Of a stretch of DNA of 33,992 nt, positions 1 to 6,708 are shown one piece after another. The notes beneath the pieces are model-generated. The model was not told the origin of the DNA. It did not search any database and saw nothing but the letters and a program-made list of their open reading frames with translations. The DNA lies in the NCBI GenBank assembly GCA_947175655.1, contig CAMWNQ010000003.1, positions 1-33,992 of the forward strand, read 5' to 3'. Positions within the stretch are counted from its first letter, which is position 1. Every line of letters starts with the position of its first letter. A program made the translations under genes and the position numbers. This DNA comes from an uncultured Clostridia bacterium (GTDB lineage Bacteria > Bacillota > Clostridia > Oscillospirales > Ruminococcaceae).

Positions 1-46
1 AAAAAGTAAATAAGGATAATTATAAAATAATAAGGAGGTGTTTAAT

Positions 47-316
47 ATGAAAAAGATTTTTAAGTCTTTAATAGGTGGTGTGGTTCTTGCTTCAATGGCA
101 GTTTCATCACTGGCTGTAAGTGCTGCAAATACACACACAACAGACCCTAATGGCAACGGCATAATTGATATTGCAGATGCAGTGTATGTTTCGGGTTATC
201 TTCACGGAAATTATGAAGTGTCTGATATTTATGCATTGGATTTTAACGGTGATTTATTAGTTGATGATTATGATTCTTTAGCAATTCAGCGTTATCTGGC
301 AAAAATGGATTATTAA
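47..316 (+). CDS. Small secreted dockerin-only protein
   Basis: An 89-residue protein made of a signal peptide (Lys-Lys near the N-terminus, hydrophobic stretch to about residue 25, Ala-rich cleavage region) followed almost at once by a dockerin-like pair of calcium loops. The first, DPNGNGIIDIADAVYVSGYL, has the D-x-N-x-N-G-x-I-x-x-x-D pattern. The second begins DFNGDLLVDDYDSLAIQRYL. No catalytic or binding domain is attached. A GTG at 38 would also open the frame, but AAGGAGG lies at 32-38, eight bases before the ATG at 47, so 47 is the start. By family knowledge dockerins bind cohesin modules on scaffoldins. A free dockerin could cap or compete for cohesins, or be a remnant of a larger protein; that is inference. 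It is the first gene seen in a same-strand run that continues with a protease and two more dockerin proteins. Confidence 0.85.
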   Translation: MKKIFKSLIGGVVLASMAVSSLAVSAANTHTTDPNGNGIIDIADAVYVSGYLHGNYEVSDIYALDFNGDLLVDDYDSLAIQRYLAKMDY

Positions 317-321
317 TTTAG

Positions 322-345
322 AAAGAGGATTAAAAAGAGGATTAA
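322..345 (+). repeat. Perfect 12-bp tandem duplication carrying the ribosome binding site
   Basis: The unit AAAGAGGATTAA occurs twice in a row (322-333 and 334-345). Each copy carries an AGAGG Shine-Dalgarno-like core. The second copy sits about eight bases before the protease ATG at 349; the first is too far away to serve that start. Confidence 0.8.
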
Positions 346-348
346 AAA

Positions 349-1239
349 ATGGAATTTAAAACTAAAAGAAAAACAGCAGTAGCTTTTGTTTTAAGTATGC
401 TTATTCTTATGCTTTCTGTTGTTTATTGTATGCCAAAGATTGCAGATGCAGCAGATGCAAATGGAATAGATTATTTACGTCATGATTATAGTGGTCTTAC
501 ACCAGATGAAGTATACAATTTAAAGCTTGATATGAATAATAATACGTCTAATGCGTATAGCACTTCTAATCAAAGTGATTATATTTTGGAAAGTGACACT
601 GCAGTAGTTCGCATAGTTTATATTGACAACTATGGTGAAGAAATTCCTTGTTCTGGGTTTATTATTGATGATAATACTATAGCTACAGCAGCACATTGTG
701 TATATGATTTTTCAAAAAAGAAATTTTGGGACTTTACAATTTATATAACTGATTCAGTTGGAAGAATTCTTCAAAGTATGAAACCTAAATATGTTCATGT
801 GCCATTGAAGTATGCAAAAATAGATTATCAAAATGCACCAGGTTATATTTATGACTATGCTATGATTGTTGTTGATGCAGATTTAAGTGGATATGAAAAA
901 TTTAATCTTGGTATTGCAACAAATAATTTTGCTTCAAGTGATACAACAATTAGTGTTTCTGGCTATCCTAATTTAGATGGACAAAATGAACATTGCCAAA
1001 AACGATATACGGCTACTGGAAAGATAAGTGATATTACAGGATTAAGAATAATATATGATAATATTACAACATGGGGTGGTTTAAGCGGAGGTCCTGTGTA
1101 TGTTGAGAGGGAACTTTTTGGACAAAAATACAAAACTGCTATTGGTATTCATGTACGTGGTGGCGGTTATGGAACACGAATAACATCAGATTTATTAAAG
1201 TTTTATTATAATAATGAAGAAATAGTACCGAGGAGTTGA
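349..1239 (+). CDS. Secreted V8/trypsin-like serine protease (S1 fold)
   Basis: A 296-residue extracytoplasmic protease. The N-terminus has a basic start and a hydrophobic segment (about residues 9-27) that can serve as signal peptide or anchor. The catalytic triad is visible: His116 in TAAHC, Asp169 in IYDYAMIVV, and Ser246 in GGLSGGP. The later GIH motif, near residue 267, resembles that of V8-like glutamyl endopeptidases, but specificity cannot be told from this. There is no dockerin, which stands out because the genes on both sides encode dockerins. It begins 32 bases after the dockerin-only gene and ends four bases before the next gene, so co-transcription is likely. The ATG at 349 is preceded by AGAGG inside a 12-bp tandem duplication. 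Protease family assignment is firm; its targets (scaffold processing, dietary protein, competitor enzymes) are unknown. Confidence 0.88.
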   Translation: MEFKTKRKTAVAFVLSMLILMLSVVYCMPKIADAADANGIDYLRHDYSGLTPDEVYNLKLDMNNNTSNAYSTSNQSDYILESDTAVVRIVYIDNYGEEIPCSGFIIDDNTIATAAHCVYDFSKKKFWDFTIYITDSVGRILQSMKPKYVHVPLKYAKIDYQNAPGYIYDYAMIVVDADLSGYEKFNLGIATNNFASSDTTISVSGYPNLDGQNEHCQKRYTATGKISDITGLRIIYDNITTWGGLSGGPVYVERELFGQKYKTAIGIHVRGGGYGTRITSDLLKFYYNNEEIVPRS

Positions 1240-1243
1240 TTTT

Positions 1244-2071
1244 ATGAAAATAAGTAGACTTTTAGCTGTATTATCAGCTTTAACAATGATGGCAGTTTCA
1301 AGCATTCCGACTTTATCATTAGCAACTGCTGTTCCGATAACATTAGAAAAAAATTCACCAATAATAAAAGCATATCTTGAAGGATATAGACTTGTAGATG
1401 ATAAAGGTGTGCTCGAAACTTATGCTCTATATAGTGACAGAGATTATTATCAGGTTTATATTAAGGAAGATTTTACTTTTAATTATATGAAAATTTATGT
1501 AGTAAGTGTATCTGAAGAAAATAAAAAAGTGTATTTTGTACCGTTGGAAATTATGGGCAATGATTTATTAACTATGTATAATTTTCATCATTGTAATTAT
1601 GCTACTATTGATGAAGGAGTTGAAGCAATTCAAAGTTATATAGATGAAAATAATCTTGATTGTACAGTTGTTGAGAATATATGTCTTGATGAATATGAAG
1701 ATGAATTTTCATGGCTTGTTTATGGATATAAAGTTGTTCCTAATGCTGAAACTACATTTGAAGGGTATATAGATTTAGCTAAACAATTAAAAGATGGTTT
1801 AGGATTAATTCCTTATGTTACAGGAATGCAATCAAGTTTTACTATTGAACTTGAAAGCACAATTGCCGGAGATGTTAATTTAGACGGAACAGTAGACATA
1901 GCAGATGTAGTTGCAATTTCAGCATATACTGGAGATGCTGAAAATAATTCATTCAAATCAGAACAGCAGATAATAAATGGTGATGTTCACAACACAGGTG
2001 ATGGACTTACTGCAAATGATGCACTTATGATACAGCAGTATCTCGCAGGAATGATTGACAGTTTAGAATAA
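1244..2071 (+). CDS. Secreted dockerin protein with an unrecognised N-terminal module
   Basis: A 275-residue protein with a clear signal peptide (about residues 1-28), an unrecognised module (about 30-205) rich in Tyr, Asp and Glu, and a C-terminal dockerin (about 209-275). The first dockerin loop is GDVNLDGTVDIADVVAISAY and the second begins DVHNTGDGLTANDALMIQQY. The start lies four bases after the protease stop, with GAGGAG overlapping the end of that gene, so translation is probably coupled. The N-terminal module shares a local match with the next gene: a Leu/Ile-rich helix followed by LGLIPYVTGMQ here and LGYDIPFICTQ there. I recognise no catalytic motif. Coupling to a protease makes a protease partner, substrate or inhibitor role possible, but that is inference only. 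Confidence 0.88.
   Translation: MKISRLLAVLSALTMMAVSSIPTLSLATAVPITLEKNSPIIKAYLEGYRLVDDKGVLETYALYSDRDYYQVYIKEDFTFNYMKIYVVSVSEENKKVYFVPLEIMGNDLLTMYNFHHCNYATIDEGVEAIQSYIDENNLDCTVVENICLDEYEDEFSWLVYGYKVVPNAETTFEGYIDLAKQLKDGLGLIPYVTGMQSSFTIELESTIAGDVNLDGTVDIADVVAISAYTGDAENNSFKSEQQIINGDVHNTGDGLTANDALMIQQYLAGMIDSLE
2007..2071 (+). repeat. 65-bp 3' end identical to the next dockerin gene (copy 1)
   Basis: This stretch, which encodes the end of the second dockerin repeat and the stop codon, is base-for-base the same as 2963-3027. Sequence before and after it differs between the two genes. Confidence 0.9.
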
Positions 2072-2088
2072 TAATTTAATAAAAAATG

Positions 2089-2110
2089 GGGACTGTTTTA
2101 AAACAGTCCC
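2089..2110. terminator. Perfect 22-bp palindrome between dockerin genes
   Basis: GGGACTGTTTT is followed directly by its exact reverse complement. An A-run lies before it, but only a short TTAT follows, so as a plus-strand intrinsic terminator it is weak. It may act as a leaky terminator or a stability hairpin that lowers expression of the next gene, or it may be a protein-binding palindrome. Confidence 0.55.
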
Positions 2111-2136
2111 TTATCAAAATAAAGGAGGTCAATTTT

Positions 2137-3027
2137 ATGAAAAAGATAAATAAACTTATATCAACAATATTTTCAATATCAATGCTTGCATCAATATCTT
2201 TACCCTTTGCAACATCAGCAGAGGAAACTAATTATCAAGTATATGGAATGCCTCTTGAAAGAATGACAATGATAGATAAAAAAGGTTATACAGATGAATA
2301 TCTTCTTTCAGAAGACAGTATTGTTTTTAGATTCCAATGGACGCTTGAAGACCTTGAAAATTTAGATTTACCACAGGACATAAAAGATAAAATAGACCCA
2401 TTTGCTTTTACTTTACCGGAATATTATGTTTGCTATGAAGATTATCTTAAATATGATGATGAGGGTGTTTGCAGATTATCTGTTACTATTGATGATATAG
2501 GTCTTTTATTTCTTACATATGTTTTAGATACTGAAGAAAAATATAATGAAATGTCAGAATACCTTGATAAAAATTATCCGGATTTGGAACTTATTAAAAT
2601 AAACATGGAAGGTATTGCAAACGATGATGCTGACATAGATAAAAGGTTGCAGAGCATTGTATTTTTACATGAAAATGATATTTATATGTTAAAGAATGTT
2701 GATGATTATCTTGCAACAAGTGAAGAGGAAATGTTTGAAATAGCAGTACAGATACAAAAAGATTTAGGATATGATATTCCTTTTATTTGTACTCAGGATG
2801 TGCCACGTGGTTGTGAATTAGTTTATGGTGATGCAAATTTTGATGAAGAATTATCGATTGCTGATGTCGTTGCACTTTCAGCGTATATTGGAAATCCTAA
2901 AAGTAATCCAATTTGTGATTTTGCAACAATAATAAGTGATGTTCATAATAGGGGCGATGGAATTACTGCAAATGATGCACTTATGATACAGCAGTATCTC
3001 GCAGGAATGATTGACAGTTTAGAATAA
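2137..3027 (+). CDS. Secreted dockerin protein, paralogue of the preceding gene
   Basis: A 296-residue protein with a signal peptide (MKKINKLISTIFSISMLASI onward, cleavage near residue 27 after an Ala-Ser-Ala-like stretch), an acidic module of unknown function (about 30-225), and a C-terminal dockerin (about 231-296). The first calcium loop, GDANFDEELSIADVVALSAY, has Glu where Gly is usual; the second keeps GDGITANDALMIQQY. A GTG at 2086 would give a longer frame, but it lies in the palindrome. AAAGGAGG at 2121-2128 before the ATG at 2137 fixes the start. The region before the dockerin aligns with the preceding gene over a short helix-plus-strand stretch, and the last 65 bp are identical, so the two are duplicates that diverged at the N-terminus. 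Catalytic function is not evident. Confidence 0.87.
   Translation: MKKINKLISTIFSISMLASISLPFATSAEETNYQVYGMPLERMTMIDKKGYTDEYLLSEDSIVFRFQWTLEDLENLDLPQDIKDKIDPFAFTLPEYYVCYEDYLKYDDEGVCRLSVTIDDIGLLFLTYVLDTEEKYNEMSEYLDKNYPDLELIKINMEGIANDDADIDKRLQSIVFLHENDIYMLKNVDDYLATSEEEMFEIAVQIQKDLGYDIPFICTQDVPRGCELVYGDANFDEELSIADVVALSAYIGNPKSNPICDFATIISDVHNRGDGITANDALMIQQYLAGMIDSLE
2963..3027 (+). repeat. 65-bp 3' end identical to the previous dockerin gene (copy 2)
   Basis: Partner of 2007-2071. Identity ends right after the stop codon and begins inside the second dockerin repeat. Confidence 0.9.
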
Positions 3028-3043
3028 AATATCTTATAAAAGG

Positions 3044-3066
3044 CGGGCTTTATGCCCGTTTTTTTA
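3044..3066 (+). terminator. Intrinsic terminator after the dockerin/protease operon
   Basis: CGGGC and GCCCG pair around a TTTAT loop, followed by seven T residues. It closes the run of genes starting at 47. Confidence 0.9.
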
Positions 3067-3150
3067 TGCTAAAATATGTACGTGGTATGCGTACAAGCGT
3101 ATTTACTAAAAATACAGTATTTTAGAGAGTTTTTTTGTCTTGTAAGTCTA

Positions 3151-3180
3151 TTGACTTTTTTGCATTTTTTGTAATATAAT
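3151..3180 (+). promoter_or_regulatory. Sigma-A-type promoter of aspartokinase gene
   Basis: TTGACT at 3151-3156 and TATAAT at 3175-3180, 18 bases apart. Transcription would start near 3187, leaving a leader of about 47 bases, too short for a lysine riboswitch. Confidence 0.75.
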
Positions 3181-3233
3181 ATAAAATAGTGTTGTAATCA
3201 GATATTTATTTTGAAAAAAAGGATTGATTTTAT

Positions 3234-4571
3234 ATGAGTAATAAAGTTGTTAAATTCGGCGGAAGCAGTCTTGCTGATGCAAAGCAGTTTTTAAAGGTTG
3301 CAGATATAATCAGAAGTGACAGTCAGAGAAAATATGTTGTACCGTCTGCACCGGGCAAGAGATTTTCTGATGATATTAAAGTAACAGATATGCTTTATAG
3401 TTGCTGTGACCTTGCTGGAAGCGGTATTGATTTCAGTGAGTCTTTTGCAAAGATAACAGAACGTTATAATGGTATCATTAAAGATTTAGGCATAGATTTT
3501 TCACTTGATGAAGAATTTGAATCAATAAAAGCAGAACTCAAGTCAAGACCTGCCAGAGATTTTGCCGCAAGCCGTGGTGAATATCTCAACGGAAAACTTC
3601 TTGCTGCATATCTTGGATTTGAATTTGTTGATGCAGGAGATATTATTGTTTTTGATACAAATGGAAATCTTATGCTTGATGAAACTATAAAGAGAACCAG
3701 AGAACGTCTCTCAAAAACTGAATATGCAGTAATTCCTGGATTTTATGGAAAAACTACTGAAGGAATAGTAAAGACTTTTTCAAGAGGTGGTTCTGATGTT
3801 ACAGGTTCAATCGTTGCAAGAGCAGTGAACGCTGATATTTATGAGAATTGGACTGATGTTTCTGGATTTCTTGTTGCAGACCCAAGAGTAGTTGAAAATC
3901 CTGATGTCATAAATATGATTACTTATAAGGAACTCAGGGAGCTTTCATATATGGGTGCTACTGTACTTCACGAAGATGCTATTTTCCCTGTAAGAGAAGC
4001 AGGCATACCTATTAATATAAGAAATACAAACAAACCTCAGGACGATGGAACTATGATTGTATCTGATGACCACGATTTCAATGATGAAACTGTGCCTCAT
4101 ACAATCACAGGTATTGCTGGCAGAAAAGGTTTCAGTGTAATCAATATAGAAAAGGCTATGATGAACAGTGAAAAAGGCTTTGGTATGAAGGTACTTAAAG
4201 TTCTCTGTGACAATGATATTTCTTTTGAGCATATGCCATCAGGAATAGATACAATGAGTGTTATTACTGATACTGAAAGCATTAAATCAGTTGAAGACAA
4301 GATTATTTCACAACTCAGAAAAGAAGTAAATCCTGACAACCTCGAAATAGAACATGGAATAGCACTTCTTGCTGTAGTTGGAAGACGTATGAAAAATACA
4401 AGAGGTACTGTTGCAAGACTTTTTGCATCACTTGCACACGCCAGAATCAATGTAAAAATGGTTGACCAGGGTTCAAGCGAACTTAATGTAATAGTTGGTG
4501 TGAATGAAAGTGACCTTAATGAAGCAATCAGAAAAATCTATGATATGTTCATAAATTCAGAAAAAGATTAA
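3234..4571 (+). CDS. lysC: Aspartokinase
   Basis: Phosphorylates aspartate to aspartyl-4-phosphate, the first step to lysine, threonine, methionine and diaminopimelate. The 445-residue protein opens with the kinase motif VVKFGGSSLADA and contains the mid-domain signature SRGGSDVTGSIVARA near residues 182-196. The C-terminus carries two ACT-type regulatory units: one around ITGIAGRKGFSVINIEK (about 287) and one around GIALLAVVGRRMKNTRGTVA (about 375), the latter ending in a SSELNVIVGV strand. Length and order fit monofunctional clostridial aspartokinases; no homoserine dehydrogenase domain is fused. It stands alone between two terminators with its own promoter. The sequence does not show which end product inhibits it. 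Confidence 0.95.
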   Translation: MSNKVVKFGGSSLADAKQFLKVADIIRSDSQRKYVVPSAPGKRFSDDIKVTDMLYSCCDLAGSGIDFSESFAKITERYNGIIKDLGIDFSLDEEFESIKAELKSRPARDFAASRGEYLNGKLLAAYLGFEFVDAGDIIVFDTNGNLMLDETIKRTRERLSKTEYAVIPGFYGKTTEGIVKTFSRGGSDVTGSIVARAVNADIYENWTDVSGFLVADPRVVENPDVINMITYKELRELSYMGATVLHEDAIFPVREAGIPINIRNTNKPQDDGTMIVSDDHDFNDETVPHTITGIAGRKGFSVINIEKAMMNSEKGFGMKVLKVLCDNDISFEHMPSGIDTMSVITDTESIKSVEDKIISQLRKEVNPDNLEIEHGIALLAVVGRRMKNTRGTVARLFASLAHARINVKMVDQGSSELNVIVGVNESDLNEAIRKIYDMFINSEKD

Positions 4572-4585
4572 TATTTGTAAATCTA

Positions 4586-4611
4586 AAAACGGGCTTTATG
4601 TCCGTTTTTTT
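4586..4611 (+). terminator. Intrinsic terminator after aspartokinase
   Basis: ACGGGC pairs with GTCCGT (one G-U pair) around TTTAT, followed by a run of T. Confidence 0.88.
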
Positions 4612-4685
4612 ATTTTTATAATAGTTGTAAAAAACATTTGTAAAAAGTGACGGAATATTCGTGGAAAAGTTGTTTAATATGTATA

Positions 4686-4714
4686 TAGACGTTTGCTTTG
4701 TAATATGCTATAAT
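4686..4714 (+). promoter_or_regulatory. Probable promoter of the LRR-dockerin gene
   Basis: TAGACG (4 of 6 matches to the -35 consensus) at 4686-4691, 17 bases before a perfect TATAAT at 4709-4714. Confidence 0.6.
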
Positions 4715-4770
4715 GTACTAAAGAATAAAAACCAAAATTTTACAAATATTAATTAGGGAGAATTCGGCTT

Positions 4771-6513
4771 ATGAAAATGAAAAAAATGGTGGCTGGTGTT
4801 CTTGCATATATGGCATTTTTGGGATCAGTACCATATTATTCCAGTGTATTAGAAAATTCGTCTATTATAGCTAATGCAGGAGCAACAGGAGTACGTGACA
4901 GTTTTTATTATGAAAAGCACGATGATTATGCAGAAATACTGTTTCCAAGAAAAGGAACAGTTACAGCAGAAATTCCAAGTGAAATAGATGGTTTGCCTGT
5001 TACTGTTATTGGTGGATTTTATTATGCAGCTGATACTTTAAAAGAAGTCATTATACCTGATACCGTTACAACTATTAGAAGTTGTGCATTTAAGGAATGT
5101 ACAGGCTTGACTGAAATAGTATTACCAGACAGCATTACATATATAGATGAATGGACATTTTTTGACTGTGAAAATTTAACAAAAGTAATTCTTCCAAGTA
5201 ATATTACAAGTTTGTCTAATTGTATGTTTGCTTATTGCAAAAATCTTCAAGAAATAACGATACCAGAAAGTGTTACAGTTATTGAAAGACAGGCATTTGC
5301 AGGATGTGAAAGCTTAAAAGAAATAAAATTACCAAATAATTTGAAATTTATAGGTGACTTGGCTTTTGAACTCTGTACAGGCTTGACGAAAATGACAATA
5401 CCAGAAAACGTTGAAGAAATTCAAGAATCCCCATTTTATGGTTGTAAAAATTTCAGTTTAATTACAATATCAGAAAATAATCCTTATTTTGTAACTGATG
5501 GTGATGCCATTTTTAATAAAGATAAAACTGAAATTCTTTGTCACTGTACAGGAAACGTCAAAGAAACATATGATATACCAGATACAGTTACTACTATAAG
5601 AGAAAAAGCTTTTGAATATTGTGAAAATCTCAGAGAAATAAATATACCAGACAGCGTTCAGTCAATAGGGGAAAGAGCGTTTGTGAATTGTTCTCGTCTT
5701 GAAACCGCACATATACCTGACGGAATTACATCACTTGAACTTGGAGTATTTGAAAACTGTAAAAGTTTAGATAATATAAAGATACCAGAAAGTGTTATAA
5801 CTATGGGGTATTCTGTATTTTTAAATTGTGAAAATATGGGAAACATCTTTATACCAGATACTATTGAAACTGTCAAAGGAAGTGCGTTGTCAAATACTAA
5901 GTGGCTTAAAAATCAACCGGATGGTTTATTGTATATTGGAAAAACTTTGTATACATACAAGGGAGAGATGCCAGAAAATACTATTATAGAAGTAAAAGAA
6001 GGAACAATCTATATTACAGAAAATGCATGTAGTGGTTATAATGGATTAACTGAAGTAACATTACCTGAAACAGTTAAGTATATTGAAGAAAGAGCTTTTG
6101 ATTCTTACCGTTTGAAAAAAATAAAAATTTATAATCCTGAATGTGAAATATATCCAAGTTATTTTTATGACACAATCCCTAGAAATGCTGTTATATATGG
6201 ATATGAAAATTCAACAGCGCAACAATATGCACATGAATGGGGAAATAAATTTGTTGTTTTTGGAACTTCACCTGATGATTTTGATACCAATACCAGTGGT
6301 GTAATCGGTGATGTTAATGATGATAATGTTCTTGATGTTGCAGATATAGTAGCAGTTGCTTCATATGTTGGAAATCCTGAAATAAATAAACTCAGTGAAC
6401 AGTCAATTAAAAATGCTGATGTACACAATACAGGTGATGGACTTACTGCAATGGATATACTTGTACTTCAACAACGTATTGCAAATATAGATGATGTTAT
6501 TGAAATCAGTTAA
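4771..6513 (+). CDS. Secreted BspA-type leucine-rich-repeat protein with C-terminal dockerin
   Basis: A 580-residue surface protein. Residues 1-37 form a signal peptide ending at ANAGA. From about 45 to 470 there are roughly a dozen LRR_5-type repeats of the form F-x-x-C-x-x-L-x-x-I-x-I-P-x-x-V-x-x-I, for example FKECTGLTEIVLPDSITYI and FENCKSLDNIKIPESVITMG. A non-repeat insert containing DGDAIFNKDKTEILCHCTG lies near 245-265. The dockerin occupies about 513-575: the first loop, DVNDDNVLDVAD, lacks the usual Gly, and the second, DVHNTGDGLTAMD, is intact. LRR_5 repeats generally mediate protein or host-surface binding, so this is probably a non-catalytic binding subunit docked to a scaffoldin; that role is inference. 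AGGGAG at 4755-4760 precedes the ATG. It has its own promoter and terminator. Confidence 0.93.
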   Translation: MKMKKMVAGVLAYMAFLGSVPYYSSVLENSSIIANAGATGVRDSFYYEKHDDYAEILFPRKGTVTAEIPSEIDGLPVTVIGGFYYAADTLKEVIIPDTVTTIRSCAFKECTGLTEIVLPDSITYIDEWTFFDCENLTKVILPSNITSLSNCMFAYCKNLQEITIPESVTVIERQAFAGCESLKEIKLPNNLKFIGDLAFELCTGLTKMTIPENVEEIQESPFYGCKNFSLITISENNPYFVTDGDAIFNKDKTEILCHCTGNVKETYDIPDTVTTIREKAFEYCENLREINIPDSVQSIGERAFVNCSRLETAHIPDGITSLELGVFENCKSLDNIKIPESVITMGYSVFLNCENMGNIFIPDTIETVKGSALSNTKWLKNQPDGLLYIGKTLYTYKGEMPENTIIEVKEGTIYITENACSGYNGLTEVTLPETVKYIEERAFDSYRLKKIKIYNPECEIYPSYFYDTIPRNAVIYGYENSTAQQYAHEWGNKFVVFGTSPDDFDTNTSGVIGDVNDDNVLDVADIVAVASYVGNPEINKLSEQSIKNADVHNTGDGLTAMDILVLQQRIANIDDVIEIS

Positions 6514-6545
6514 TATTCCAAAGTAAAATAATAATATAAAAAAGG

Positions 6546-6567
6546 CGGGCAGTGATGCCCGTTTTTT
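6546..6567 (+). terminator. Intrinsic terminator after the LRR-dockerin gene
   Basis: CGGGC and GCCCG around AGTGAT, followed by six T residues. Confidence 0.9.
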
Positions 6568-6609
6568 GTTTCATGAAAGCCTAATTGTCTGAAAAATCCA
6601 TTATTTCTA

Positions 6610-6638
6610 TTGACAGTCATAATTGAATTTGTTATAAT
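6610..6638 (+). promoter_or_regulatory. Perfect consensus sigma-A promoter of the glycan operon
   Basis: TTGACA at 6610-6615, a 17-base spacer, and TATAAT at 6633-6638. All twelve consensus positions match. It lies about 70 bases before the first gene of the polysaccharide cluster, and no other obvious promoter is seen until the terminator at 13996. Confidence 0.88.
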
Positions 6639-6708
6639 ATTGTCAATGCGGATATATTTTCCGTTTTTGTAATTATAATAAAAATAAAATAAGAACAGGT
6701 GTTGACAT

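Noticed and set aside
3066..3233. Possible lysine riboswitch before aspartokinase
   Set aside because: The promoter at 3151-3180 leaves only about 47 bases of leader. The hairpins seen at 3076-3125 lie upstream of that promoter and do not resemble the lysine aptamer.
4097..4450. 117-residue minus-strand frame inside aspartokinase
   Set aside because: Fully within the ACT domains of a clear gene, with no promoter or ribosome site.
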